A stretch of DNA of 64,000 nt from Peteryoungia wuzhouensis (lineage in GTDB: Bacteria > Pseudomonadota > Alphaproteobacteria > Rhizobiales > Rhizobiaceae): the NCBI RefSeq assembly GCF_003205195.1, contig NZ_QJRY01000003.1:434001-498000 (forward strand). Reading direction: 5' to 3'. This document shows, in pieces, positions 41,545-50,506 of the stretch (positions are counted from its first letter, which is position 1; each line of letters begins with the position of its first letter). Under the pieces are notes generated by a model. That model was not told where the DNA came from. It ran no database searches and saw only the letters and a program-made list of their open reading frames with translations. The position numbers and the translations under genes are program-made.

Positions 41545-43074
41545 CTACGCCGCTGATTCGGGGAGTTCGATTCCAGCCTCTGCGCACCAGCGGCGCAAGG
41601 GGGCAAGCACAGGATGCTCGAACGCCACGGACAAATGCCAGAGCGTTCTCGGCATGTGCCGCATATATCCGGGTTTTCCATCTCGTTTCAGCAGGCGAAC
41701 CCACAGCCCGTTGAGCTTGCAGGCGCGTTGTGCGGCCATGATCGCCCAGCTTTTCAGAAATGTCGCCTCGTCGAAATCAGCCGTCCTGTTCCGCAGAGCA
41801 AGGTAGTCAGCCATCAATTGATCCATCAGCGGACGGGGGATCGTCACACGGGCGTCCTGAACCAGCGAGACGAGATCATAGGCGGAAGGGCCAATCATCG
41901 CGTCCTGGAAGTCGATGAGACCGATCCGGTCATGGCCGGTTCGCTCCCCCTGCCAGATGATGTTTGGAGAGTGGAAGTCACGCAGCACGATGGATTTCTC
42001 CACCGTCGCCAGTTCATCGATCAGATTGTCCCAGATATTCAGGTAACTTTCCCGTTCTGCCGCGCTGACAGGAACGCCGTCACGCTTCCAGGGAAGGTGC
42101 CAATCAAGCAGCAACTCGACTTCCATTTTCATGGCAGGTCGGTCGAAGTCCGGGATGACGTGGACCCATCCGCCACGCAGCGCGATCTCCCGCTCAAAAG
42201 GCGAATCGTGGATGGCGGCGAGGCAGGCGGCACTTGCCCTGTAGCGCTCCTCGATCGGCTTCCCCGCTGCGTCGAGAACGCCCTCAGTGCCAAGGTCCTC
42301 AAGCAGCAGAATTCCAGAATCGCAATCTGTTGCAAGAATGGCCGGCGCCGCAAATCCACGCATTCGCAAAGCTTCATCAATGGCGACGAAGGGATAGACG
42401 TCTTCGGCCAGGTGTACGATCTGCGAATAGGGTTTCCCATCCCGGATCGGCGGCCCATTCGGTCGTGCCGGGGCGTCCATCAGCACGAGGCGAGCGTCGC
42501 CGTTCGCAGGATAGATATGTTCATAAGCGCGAGTGGAGGCATCGCCGGTCAGGTGGCGTCTCGAAGCGTGATCAAAGCCGTTGTCCTCAAGAAAGCGCCT
42601 GATCTGCAGGATCCGCCGAAGCCTCGTCAGTTTGGCCTCTGGCCCTGAGAGCAAGACCACCCGGCCGCCCTCTTTCGAAAACTGGAACCGAATGTCGATC
42701 CTGCTCTTCGGAAGAGCTTTGCCTGCTCTTTCCGGCCATTCCACCAGGCAGATACCGTTGGAGAGTGCTTCGTCGAAACCGAGCTCGTCAAGTTCGCTGA
42801 CGTCCGCCAGCCTATAGAGATCGAAATGCGAGACTGGCAGGCGAAGATCATAACTCTGCACCAGCGTGAAAGTCGGGCTCGGGACTTCAAGATCCGGATC
42901 GTCGGCCACCGCACGCAGCAGCGCGCGGCAGAGGGTCGATTTCCCCGCACCAAGATCTCCCCAAAGCGCGACACAGTCACCGGCCTGAAGTGCGAGCGCC
43001 AGATCCTCTCCCAACTCGACCGTTGCGGTCTCGTCAGGCAGGACTAACTCGATCAGATCGGGGTGGTCTGTCAT
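41545..43074 (-). CDS. Bifunctional TsaE / AmgK-like phosphotransferase fusion
   Basis: A 509-residue two-domain protein. Residues 1 to about 150 are TsaE, the ATPase of the machinery that makes t6A at position 37 of ANN-decoding tRNAs: the P-loop is GDLGAGKSTLCRALL, followed by PSPTFTLVQSY and HFDLYRL. Residues about 165-509 are an aminoglycoside-phosphotransferase-type kinase: VLRDFHSPNIIW is the catalytic loop and LIDFQDAMIGPSAYDLVSL the metal-binding segment, as in AmgK (N-acetylmuramate kinase). The start ATG at 43074 overlaps the divL stop by 4 bases. The fusion is known in Rhizobiales annotation; whether both activities exist in one chain is not shown here. Confidence 0.93.
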   Translation of the reverse strand: MTDHPDLIELVLPDETATVELGEDLALALQAGDCVALWGDLGAGKSTLCRALLRAVADDPDLEVPSPTFTLVQSYDLRLPVSHFDLYRLADVSELDELGFDEALSNGICLVEWPERAGKALPKSRIDIRFQFSKEGGRVVLLSGPEAKLTRLRRILQIRRFLEDNGFDHASRRHLTGDASTRAYEHIYPANGDARLVLMDAPARPNGPPIRDGKPYSQIVHLAEDVYPFVAIDEALRMRGFAAPAILATDCDSGILLLEDLGTEGVLDAAGKPIEERYRASAACLAAIHDSPFEREIALRGGWVHVIPDFDRPAMKMEVELLLDWHLPWKRDGVPVSAAERESYLNIWDNLIDELATVEKSIVLRDFHSPNIIWQGERTGHDRIGLIDFQDAMIGPSAYDLVSLVQDARVTIPRPLMDQLMADYLALRNRTADFDEATFLKSWAIMAAQRACKLNGLWVRLLKRDGKPGYMRHMPRTLWHLSVAFEHPVLAPLRRWCAEAGIELPESAA

Positions 43075-45659
43075 TCGGCTGCGGCGATGACTTGCGGAAT
43101 ACTGGCGGAAGGAATGCGGCAATTGACCGTGGTGCCCTGACCCGGCGCACTGTCGATCGACACCTGGCCATGATGCAGGTTGACGAAACTATGCACGATT
43201 GACAATCCAAGGCCTGGACCGCTGCGCTTTCCACCCTTGGGATTGGTGGAGAATCGATCGAAGGCTGACATCACCATGTCGGCTTCCATCCCGCATCCAC
43301 GGTCGGTCACGGAGAACACGAAGTCGACACCGTCGCGCCAGCATTTCATTCTGACAGCCGTGCCCTCAGGCGCGAAATTCACGGCATTGGTCAGGATCTT
43401 GATCAGGATCTGCTTCAGGCGCTGTCGGTCGGCGATGATATGGCCGAGCTGCGCCGGTGCCGAAATCTCCAGTGTAACTCCGCCTTCCTGCAGCCGATCC
43501 GTCATCTGCATCGAGACGTCATCGAGCAGATCGCTGAGATCGATCTCGGAATAGTCGAGCTGCATGATGCCGGCATCGACCGTCGCAAGGTCGAGAATAT
43601 CGTTGACGATCGTCAGCAGCAGCGAAGAGGAGGTCGAGATGTGGTCGATATATTCGGCCTGGCGCTCATTAAGCGGCCCGATCGTCGGGGTCTTCAGCAG
43701 ATCCGTGAAACCGATGATGTTGGTCAGTGGCGAGCGAAGCTCGTAGGAGACGTGCTGGACGAAATCGTTCTTCAGCTCGTCCGCCTTGCGCAGCGCTTCG
43801 TTCTTTTCCTTGAGTGCCCGTTCCGCGCGCACGCTGTCGGTGATGTTGACGAAGGTTAGCATGGTCTGGGCGTTGGGCAGTGGTGTCACGGCGTAGTCGA
43901 GAACGAGGCCGGAATAGAGTTCCAGCGTGCCCTGGCTCGACGGGCGTTCATCCTCGAAGCTGGTGATCATCTTGCCGAAGGCCTTCCAGCCATCCGCCTT
44001 GTCATACGAGGATTTGCAGGCAGCTTCGAGCAGGCGGATATGCGTGCCCACAGCAGCCTGGGCTTCCGTGATGCCCCACAGCGCCCGGAAGGCGGGATTG
44101 GACAGCTGGATACGTCCATCCGGACCAAACACTGCGACACCTTCCGAAAGGTGGTCGATGGTTTCACCCTGGACCTGCAGTAGCGTGTTGTAGCGGGTCT
44201 CAAGGCTGACCTGCTCGGTCAGGTTCTCGAACATCCAGGTGACGCCGCCCTGCGGGTGCGCCGAGGCGATGACGCGGAGTGTCTGGCCATTGGGCAGATG
44301 CCAGAGATCGGTCTGTGTCTCCAGAGCGCGATAAACGGAAAGGCAGCTTTCTTTCCAGGCCTTCCAGCTCAGTTGCTCTGGCAATTTGTGCGCGGAGCGC
44401 AGCCGATCGAGGAGTTCGGCATGGTCGGGGCGTGATTCCAGGAAGGGCGTATCGAGACCCCAGAGCTGGACGAAGGCTTGGTTGTAGAACTGCAGGCGTC
44501 GATCGGCGTCGAAAATGGCAACCGGCGTTGCCAAATGATCGAGCGTTTCGGCGTGGCTCTTCAGTGTACGAATGAGTTCTTCACGCAGTGTTTCGGCAGA
44601 AGAGACGTCGATTGCCATGCCGCACGATCCGCTGGGGCCGCGCACGTCAACCACTTCGAAGAAGGTCCGTCCGCCTCGCACCGCAGTCGAGACCGTATCG
44701 CGGAACGGGGATTCCGGCGTCGTCGTCGCTTTGATCTTCTCGCGCGTAAGTGTGCCGAGAATTTCCCGACCTTCCTGAACGGCCTGACCCGGCGAGGTCG
44801 CTTCCACCGCTTCGCAGTAAGCCTGGTTCACCCAGGTCAAACGGCCGTCACGATCTCTCTGCCAGACAGGCTGTTCGATCGAATCCAGCAAGGATTCGAA
44901 GGATGCGATCGAATTGCGCAGGCGATTGCGTTCGATCTTCAATTCGGCCAGTTCTGCACGCAGGTTGTTCAGCGCCAGGAACAGGGCATAGGCCCGTCCC
45001 CCATAAAGGCGTCCCTGAACTTCGATGACTTCGCCGCGAATGGTCTCCACGACCAGATCGAAAGTGCTTGCATTGGAGCGTAGAGCCTCGATTGCCCGCT
45101 CCACTTCGCCGGCGGAGTTCGGCGTCAACCAACGACCGAAAGCGAGAAAATCGCTGTCGTTCTGTGGTGCACCGGTTTCACCCGGCAACTGACCGAGAAA
45201 TTCTGCCTTGCCGTTCTGACCATCCCAGATCACGACACGGCGATTCTTGTCGGCAATGAAGGCTTGGTAACGCGAGATTTTGTGCTGGCTGACAGACAAC
45301 TCCGACCGCAGGTCACGTCGCTCAGACTCAAGACGGTTCCGTTGCCGGGCAAGCCATCCGGCTGACAGAAGGGCAGCCGAAAGGGCACCAAGCAACAGTG
45401 CATAGCCCGCGACATCGACGCGGTTGAGATTGCCGATAATTGAATGCTCTGTCTGAGCCTGGGCAAGAGCAGGGTATATCACGCCGGCCAGCATGCTCCC
45501 ACAAGCGAGAAGGTGCCGCAGCGAGCCGATGAGGCTCCGCGGTGCGGCCACCGTTCTCCCCCGCAGGGCCGGCAGTTCTGGACTATGCCGCAAAAGGCTG
45601 GAGTTCCCGGCCAGAATGGCCGTATCCCGCAAATGCGGGGCGCGTTGATCTACCGACAT
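43071..45659 (-). CDS. divL: DivL-like PAS-domain pseudo-histidine kinase (Tyr at phospho-acceptor)
   Basis: An 862-residue membrane protein. Hydrophobic segments lie at about residues 49-66 and 86-103; a coiled-coil linker and several PAS-like domains follow (for example SLLDSIEQPVWQRDRDGRLTW and HLSEGVAVFGPDGRIQLSNP). The kinase dimerisation helix reads VQHVSYELRSPLTNIIGF: the position of the phospho-acceptor histidine in SHELRTP is Tyr639 (codon TAC at 43745-43743). The ATPase domain is intact (ILTNAVNFAPEG, DRGCGME, GPGLGLSIVH). A tyrosine here is the hallmark of DivL, which in Caulobacter binds DivK and tunes CckA and CtrA. It heads the operon that runs to trxA. Confidence 0.9.
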   Translation of the reverse strand: MSVDQRAPHLRDTAILAGNSSLLRHSPELPALRGRTVAAPRSLIGSLRHLLACGSMLAGVIYPALAQAQTEHSIIGNLNRVDVAGYALLLGALSAALLSAGWLARQRNRLESERRDLRSELSVSQHKISRYQAFIADKNRRVVIWDGQNGKAEFLGQLPGETGAPQNDSDFLAFGRWLTPNSAGEVERAIEALRSNASTFDLVVETIRGEVIEVQGRLYGGRAYALFLALNNLRAELAELKIERNRLRNSIASFESLLDSIEQPVWQRDRDGRLTWVNQAYCEAVEATSPGQAVQEGREILGTLTREKIKATTTPESPFRDTVSTAVRGGRTFFEVVDVRGPSGSCGMAIDVSSAETLREELIRTLKSHAETLDHLATPVAIFDADRRLQFYNQAFVQLWGLDTPFLESRPDHAELLDRLRSAHKLPEQLSWKAWKESCLSVYRALETQTDLWHLPNGQTLRVIASAHPQGGVTWMFENLTEQVSLETRYNTLLQVQGETIDHLSEGVAVFGPDGRIQLSNPAFRALWGITEAQAAVGTHIRLLEAACKSSYDKADGWKAFGKMITSFEDERPSSQGTLELYSGLVLDYAVTPLPNAQTMLTFVNITDSVRAERALKEKNEALRKADELKNDFVQHVSYELRSPLTNIIGFTDLLKTPTIGPLNERQAEYIDHISTSSSLLLTIVNDILDLATVDAGIMQLDYSEIDLSDLLDDVSMQMTDRLQEGGVTLEISAPAQLGHIIADRQRLKQILIKILTNAVNFAPEGTAVRMKCWRDGVDFVFSVTDRGCGMEADMVMSAFDRFSTNPKGGKRSGPGLGLSIVHSFVNLHHGQVSIDSAPGQGTTVNCRIPSASIPQVIAAAE

Positions 45660-45791
45660 TCTCGGTCTGTCTCCGTCTCATTATGTGCCGCATCGTCGAC
45701 AAGACATCCGTGCTCGCGGACCGCTCGTGCAGTCCACGAATCAAGTCCTAAAACAATACCGCCGATGGAATGGGTCGGGAAGGCCGAGGCC

Positions 45792-45828
45792 CAAAAAAGA
45801 AGACGGCGCCTTTGTCAAGACGCCGTCC
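45792..45828 (-). terminator. Intrinsic terminator of ahcY
   Basis: Read on the minus strand: stem GGACGGCG-type arm (GACGGCG at 45827-45821), a 12-base loop, CGCCGTC (45808-45802), then TTCTTTTTT. It lies 30 bases after the ahcY stop and before divL. Confidence 0.85.
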
Positions 45829-45857
45829 ACTAGATGTAGATATTATCCAGCTATATT

Positions 45858-47255
45858 TTAATAGCGGTAGTGTTCTGCCTTGAACGGACCCTGCGTCGTG
45901 ACGCCAATATAGGCGGCCTGTTCGTCCGAAAGCGTCGTAAGCTTCACGCCGAGCTTCTCAAGATGCAGGCGGGCAACCTTTTCGTCGAGGTGCTTGGGCA
46001 GAACATAGACGCCCGGCTTGTACTCTTCCGTCTTGGTGAAGAGCTCGATCTGACCGAGAACCTGGTTGGTGAACGACGCCGACATGACGAAGGACGGATG
46101 GCCGGTGGCGTTGCCGAGGTTCAGCAGACGGCCTTCCGAGAGAAGGATCATGCGGTTGCCCTTCGGGAATTCGACCATATCGACCTGCGGCTTGATGTTG
46201 GTCCACTTCAGGTTCCGGAGAGCCGCAACCTGGATCTCGTTGTCGAAGTGGCCGATATTGCCGACGATCGCCATATCCTTCATCTCGCGCATGTGCTCGA
46301 TGCGGATGACGTCCTTGTTGCCGGTGGTGGTGATGAAGATATCAGCCGAGGAAACAACGTCTTCCAGAGTGACGACTTCGAACCCGTCCATAGCAGCCTG
46401 CAGCGCGCAGATCGGGTCGACTTCCGTCACCTTCACGCGAGCTCCGGCACCGCTCAGCGAAGCAGCCGAGCCCTTGCCAACGTCGCCATAACCGCAGACG
46501 ACCGCGACCTTGCCGGCCATCATCACGTCGGTGCCGCGGCGGATGCCGTCGACCAGCGATTCCTTGCAGCCATACTTGTTGTCGAACTTCGACTTGGTGA
46601 CCGAGTCGTTGACATTGATGGCGGGGAAGGGAAGGAGGCCCTTCTTGGCCAGTTCGTACAGGCGATGCACACCGGTCGTGGTTTCCTCGGTAACGCCCTT
46701 GATGGCATCACGCTGCTTGGTGAACCAGCCCGGCGAAGCGGCCAGACGCTTCTTGATCTGGGCGACCAGGATTTCTTCTTCTTCCGACTGCGGATTGGAA
46801 AGAACGTCCTCGCCGGCTTCAGCGCGGGCGCCGAGCAGGATATACATGGTGGCGTCGCCACCATCGTCGAGGATCATGTTGGAAACGCCGCCGTCGGTCC
46901 ACTGGAAGATCCGGTCGGTATATTCCCAGTAGTCGGTGAGCGACTCGCCCTTGATGGCGAAGACCGGAATGCCGGCGGCGGCAATCGCGGCAGCGGCATG
47001 GTCCTGGGTCGAAAAGATGTTGCAGGAAGCCCAGCGCACGTCGGCGCCAAGCTCGACCAGCGTCTCGATCAGCACGGCCGTCTGGATCGTCATGTGCAGC
47101 GATCCGGTGATACGTGCACCCTTCAGCGGCTTGCTGGCGCCGAATTCGGCGCGGCAGGCCATCAGGCCCGGCATTTCCGTTTCGGCAATGCTGATTTCCT
47201 TGCGGCCATAATCGGCGAGACCGATATCGGCGATGACATAGTCATGTTTGCTCAT
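45858..47255 (-). CDS. ahcY: Adenosylhomocysteinase (S-adenosylhomocysteine hydrolase)
   Basis: A 465-residue NAD-dependent enzyme that splits S-adenosylhomocysteine into adenosine and homocysteine, recycling the product of SAM-dependent methylation. The NAD motif is [11 protein letters not shown]; the substrate site shows [24 protein letters not shown] and [17 protein letters not shown] residues; the C-terminal [11 protein letters not shown] and KAEHYRY are standard. Length is normal. A pair of inverted repeats lies upstream (47380-47427), which may regulate it. It is transcribed towards divL and ends in a terminator. Confidence 0.98.
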   Translation of the reverse strand: MSKHDYVIADIGLADYGRKEISIAETEMPGLMACRAEFGASKPLKGARITGSLHMTIQTAVLIETLVELGADVRWASCNIFSTQDHAAAAIAAAGIPVFAIKGESLTDYWEYTDRIFQWTDGGVSNMILDDGGDATMYILLGARAEAGEDVLSNPQSEEEEILVAQIKKRLAASPGWFTKQRDAIKGVTEETTTGVHRLYELAKKGLLPFPAINVNDSVTKSKFDNKYGCKESLVDGIRRGTDVMMAGKVAVVCGYGDVGKGSAASLSGAGARVKVTEVDPICALQAAMDGFEVVTLEDVVSSADIFITTTGNKDVIRIEHMREMKDMAIVGNIGHFDNEIQVAALRNLKWTNIKPQVDMVEFPKGNRMILLSEGRLLNLGNATGHPSFVMSASFTNQVLGQIELFTKTEEYKPGVYVLPKHLDEKVARLHLEKLGVKLTTLSDEQAAYIGVTTQGPFKAEHYRY

Positions 47256-47379
47256 GAGAGTCTCCGGCTGGATCTGGGCCCGGTCTCTGCCTGGGGCAGA
47301 ACCGAGGAACGCTCGACCCGCGAATGCATATCGCGGCGATTGGGTCGTTCCTAGCAGGGATCGTCAAAGAAGGCAATGA

Positions 47380-47401
47380 GACATAAAGAAGTCTTTATGT
47401 C
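47380..47401. promoter_or_regulatory. 22-base perfect palindrome upstream of ahcY (candidate operator)
   Basis: Arms GACATAAAGA (47380-47389) and TCTTTATGTC (47392-47401) are exact reverse complements with a two-base spacer. A further half-site, CTTATGTGG, follows at 47402-47410. The palindrome lies 125 bases before the ahcY start. The form is that of a site for a dimeric repressor; ArsR-type SahR regulators of SAM/SAH metabolism are a candidate by context only. Confidence 0.6.
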
Positions 47402-47408
47402 CTTATGT

Positions 47409-47427
47409 GGAGATGCTTTACATCTCC
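47409..47427. repeat. Hairpin at the HPr stop codon
   Basis: A perfect 7-base stem (GGAGATG / CATCTCC) with a 5-base loop spans the HPr TAA stop (47420-47418). No T-run follows on the minus strand, so termination is uncertain; it could act as an mRNA-stabilising hairpin. Confidence 0.6.
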
Positions 47428-47696
47428 TCACCGAAGCGATCGGCAACGAGTGCTTCCAGCGCGTCAAGGACAGCCTCCGCCTCGTTGCCGGAGGCGCTCA
47501 CGCTGATCGAACAGCCAGGACTTGCAGCCAGCATCATCAGGCCCATGATCGAAGCTCCGCCCACGCTGGTGCCATCCTTGGAGACGGTAACAGCTGCGTC
47601 AAAGCCGCTGACGGTCTGAACGAATTTGGCAGACGCGCGTGCATGCAGGCCGCGCTTGTTGACAATCAGCAGGTCGCGGGCAAGCGAGGCGGTCAT
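47418..47696 (-). CDS. HPr family phosphocarrier protein
   Basis: A 92-residue HPr. The phosphorylatable histidine is His18 in NKRGLHARASAKF, and the regulatory serine, target of HPr kinase, is Ser49 in GGASIMGLMML. It carries phosphate from enzyme I to EIIA proteins; together with EIIA and HprK it forms a regulatory PTS with no sugar permease in the window. The start at 47696 (MTASLARDLL) lies 4 bases after the EIIA stop, so the two are one transcription unit. Confidence 0.95.
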   Translation of the reverse strand: MTASLARDLLIVNKRGLHARASAKFVQTVSGFDAAVTVSKDGTSVGGASIMGLMMLAASPGCSISVSASGNEAEAVLDALEALVADRFGEEM

Positions 47697-47700
47697 TCCG

Positions 47701-48102
47701 TTACTTTCCACTGAGAACGCGGCTGGCGACATTGATGTATTTGCGGCCGGCCTCGGAGGCTTCGACGAGGGCGCGATCCATGTCGTTGTCCCCACGGATC
47801 CCGGCCAGCTTGATCAGCATGGGTAGATTGACCCCGGCAATCACCTCAATCCGACCATTGTTCATGACGGAAATGGCAAGATTGGACGGAGTGCCGCCGA
47901 ACATGTCGGTCAAAATGATCACGCCATGGCCATCGTCAGCCCGAAGGACGGCATCGAGAATGTCCTGACGACGCTGGTCCATGTCGTCTTCGGGGCCAAT
48001 CGAAACGGTCTCGATGCATTTCTGTGGGCCGACGACATGTTCCACCGCGTGGTGAAACTCTTCAGCCAGCTTGCCATGTGTGACAAGCACAAGTCCGATC
48101 AT
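47701..48102 (-). CDS. PTS EIIA (mannose-type) regulatory protein
   Basis: A 133-residue EIIA of the mannose family. The phospho-accepting histidine is His9 in LVLVTHGKLAEEF; the DMFGGTPSNLA segment is the second family mark. No EIIB, EIIC or EIID partner lies nearby, so a regulatory role rather than sugar uptake is inferred, as described for the incomplete PTS of rhizobia and Brucella. It lies 115 bases after hprK and 4 bases before the HPr gene. Confidence 0.95.
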   Translation of the reverse strand: MIGLVLVTHGKLAEEFHHAVEHVVGPQKCIETVSIGPEDDMDQRRQDILDAVLRADDGHGVIILTDMFGGTPSNLAISVMNNGRIEVIAGVNLPMLIKLAGIRGDNDMDRALVEASEAGRKYINVASRVLSGK

Positions 48103-48217
48103 TCTCTACTGCCCCTTAGCGGAAAAAATCGCCAGATAGCGCAACACCAGTGGTTCGTCCATCGATAGGACGCCATCTTGTCCATCAAAACAGGAAGTGC
48201 AAGCCAAAACCGCGTGC

Positions 48218-48679
48218 TTAAGAGCGCTTTGCTTGCATCATGGCGATTTGTGCGAAGATGAGCGCTAGCGGAAAACGACTCCAGAATGGCACTCTTATGA
48301 CAGGAAGGTCGATCTCGGGTGTGAGGGAAAGGCGTTCGTTCTCGGGCGGCAGGCGCATACTTTCATCGGCACTGACTGGCAGGAGTACAAAATGGAGTTC
48401 GGCCTCCTCGACGCTGTGCACCGCGACAATTCCGCTGTAACGCAACTCCATGAGGCCCCTTATCGCATCAGGTCTTCTGGCCACAATCCGCTCGTTTTGC
48501 CGGACCAAAAGCACCTGATCGTCGGCCACGAGAGCATTTGGAAGACCGCGCAGCGTGGCCTCTGCCAGGCAGTCGAAGGCGAGACCCGACTTCCCGCAGC
48601 CTGAGGGACCGGAGAAGAACAATCCCGTCCCATCGATTACGATGGCGGTTCCATGCGCATTGTTTGTCATATCGCTCAT
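48218..48679 (-). CDS. hprK: HPr kinase/phosphorylase, short alphaproteobacterial form
   Basis: A 153-residue protein made only of the catalytic C-terminal HPrK/P domain; the N-terminal domain of the Firmicutes enzyme (about 310 residues) is absent. The P-loop is GPSGCGKS at residues 24-31; ALVADDQVLL and the DLPVIRVPFWSRFP segment follow. It phosphorylates the seryl residue of HPr (Ser49 in the HPr encoded here). The ATG at 48679 overlaps the chvG stop by 4 bases, linking it to the two-component system. Confidence 0.93.
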   Translation of the reverse strand: MSDMTNNAHGTAIVIDGTGLFFSGPSGCGKSGLAFDCLAEATLRGLPNALVADDQVLLVRQNERIVARRPDAIRGLMELRYSGIVAVHSVEEAELHFVLLPVSADESMRLPPENERLSLTPEIDLPVIRVPFWSRFPLALIFAQIAMMQAKRS

Positions 48680-50457
48680 GTCCCGGCCTCAAACGGTAGC
48701 GCGAGGACGAAGCGGGCGCCGGTAATCCGGCCGCGCGTGCTATCAAGAACGTTTTCCGCCCTCAGTGTGCCGCCATGCGCTTCCGCAATCTGACGGCTGA
48801 TTGACAGGCCGAGGCCGGAATTCTGGCCGAAACTCTCTCCCTCTGGTCGATCGGTGTAGAAGCGCTCAAAGATTCGGTCGATGTTTTCGGCCTGGATGCC
48901 GGGTCCATTGTCTTCGACCTGAATGAGGCAGCGTGTCCGCGTCCGCGATAGGCGCACGGTTATGCAGCCGCCATCTTCAGGCACAAAGGACCGAGCGTTT
49001 TCGATCAGGTTCGTGACGATCTGCCCCAGCCGGAGATCGTGGCCGTTGACGATGAAGCCCTGCTTGGAGCCTGGCTTCTGGTCTATCACATAGTCAATCT
49101 GTACGGCCTTCTTGCCATGACGGATCTCGCGCGAGATATCGACGAGGCTGGAGAGCAGGATTTCCAGATCAACTGGCTTTGCATCCGAACGCGCCAGTTC
49201 TGCATCCAGACGCGAGGCGTCCGAGATGTCGCTGATCAGCCGATCCAGCCGTCGCACGTCGTGCTGGATGATATCCATCAGCCGCTGCCGGGACTCGGCC
49301 GTTTTCGCAAGCGGAAGGGTTTCGACTGCCGAGCGCAACGAAGTCAGCGGGTTCTTCAATTCGTGGCTGACATCGGCCGCGAAACTCTCGATCGCATCAA
49401 TGCGGTCATAAAGGGCGGTCGTCATTTCCCGAAGGGCAATCGACAGATTGCCAATCTCGTCCTGGCGAACGGAGAAGTCGGGGATCTCCTCGCGTTCCTT
49501 CGCACCGCGCCGAACGCGAATAGCAGCTGCTGACAAACGGCGCAGCGGATTGGCAATGGTGGACGACAACAGGAGCGACACGACGATGTTGACGAGTGTG
49601 GCGACACCGAAGACGCGCAGGATGGCAAGACGTTCCGCATGGACGATCTTGTCGATATCGCCGGCCTGCGTCGATAGCAGAAGGACGCCGAGCACAGCCC
49701 GCGAGCGCTGAACAGGGACCGCCACCGAGACAATCAGTTCGCCTTGGTCCGTCACGCGCACCACGGCACCCCGAACCCCGGTGAGGGCATTCATCACTTC
49801 CGGATAGATCGATCCGTCGCCTCCGGGGGCTTCCTTGTAGATCGGAAGGTTGCCGGGCTGCAGGATCGTGTTGAACATCCGCGTGATCCAGTCTGTCAGG
49901 CTGGACGTGTCATTGTCGACGGGCGGCAGGTCAAAGCGAAGCACCTGGCCGCGAGAATACAGATGACGGGAATCGAGCAGCAGGTTGGCATCGGCATCGA
50001 ACAGGCGCGCGCGGATGCGTGTCGGCGATATCAGCCGACGCAGAACCGGCGCGACGCGTTCCGGATTGATGGGGAACTCAAGGTCTTCATCGTTCGGAAC
50101 CGGGGTAATGCTCTGTCCCGCCTGCAACTCCAGCAGCTTTTCCGGATCGATGGTGATGGAGTTCGTATCAACGGACGCCGATGCCGAAACGGCCGCCGCA
50201 ATGATCTCGCCCTGCGTCAGCAGGCTTTCGACGCGCGCATCGATCAGCCCCTCGCGGAACTGATTGAGATACATGATCCCGCCGACCAGAACGATCAGGG
50301 CGGCGAGGTTGAAAAAGACGATCCGTCGCGTCAGGCTCGAAAACAGCGCATGACCGAATATCCGCCGGATGAGGATGAAAGGATGGGAAAACAGCCGCCG
50401 CTGCTCGGAGCCGCCCTCCAGCTCCTCCAGATTCCCATCGTCAACCTGTCTGGCCAA
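48676..50457 (-). CDS. chvG: Sensor histidine kinase ChvG (ExoS/BvrS family)
   Basis: A 593-residue inner-membrane sensor. The first membrane segment is at about residues 46-64 (FFNLAALIVLVGGIMYL), a large periplasmic domain follows, and a second segment (VFGVATLVNIVVSLLLSSTI) precedes a HAMP domain. The kinase H-box is ADVSHELKNPLTSLRSAVE, with N-box TNLIENARSFVPED and G-box DNGPGIQAENID and GLGLSISRQIAEAHGG. ChvG/ExoS/BvrS sensors respond to acidity and envelope stress and control host-associated genes in Agrobacterium, Sinorhizobium and Brucella. It lies 49 bases after chvI. Confidence 0.95.
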   Translation of the reverse strand: MARQVDDGNLEELEGGSEQRRLFSHPFILIRRIFGHALFSSLTRRIVFFNLAALIVLVGGIMYLNQFREGLIDARVESLLTQGEIIAAAVSASASVDTNSITIDPEKLLELQAGQSITPVPNDEDLEFPINPERVAPVLRRLISPTRIRARLFDADANLLLDSRHLYSRGQVLRFDLPPVDNDTSSLTDWITRMFNTILQPGNLPIYKEAPGGDGSIYPEVMNALTGVRGAVVRVTDQGELIVSVAVPVQRSRAVLGVLLLSTQAGDIDKIVHAERLAILRVFGVATLVNIVVSLLLSSTIANPLRRLSAAAIRVRRGAKEREEIPDFSVRQDEIGNLSIALREMTTALYDRIDAIESFAADVSHELKNPLTSLRSAVETLPLAKTAESRQRLMDIIQHDVRRLDRLISDISDASRLDAELARSDAKPVDLEILLSSLVDISREIRHGKKAVQIDYVIDQKPGSKQGFIVNGHDLRLGQIVTNLIENARSFVPEDGGCITVRLSRTRTRCLIQVEDNGPGIQAENIDRIFERFYTDRPEGESFGQNSGLGLSISRQIAEAHGGTLRAENVLDSTRGRITGARFVLALPFEAGT

Positions 50458-50506
50458 ACCTCACCCTTTCGCCCGTCTCCGGTCAGATCCCGGAGATGCC
50501 GGGACC

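Noticed and set aside
45870..47354. Long open frame antisense to ahcY (494 codons).
   Set aside because: No homology-like motif; SAH hydrolase on the opposite strand is certain.
47256..47417. SAH or SAM riboswitch in front of ahcY.
   Set aside because: The region has simple palindromes and lacks the multi-stem conserved cores of known SAH and SAM riboswitch classes as far as can be judged by eye.
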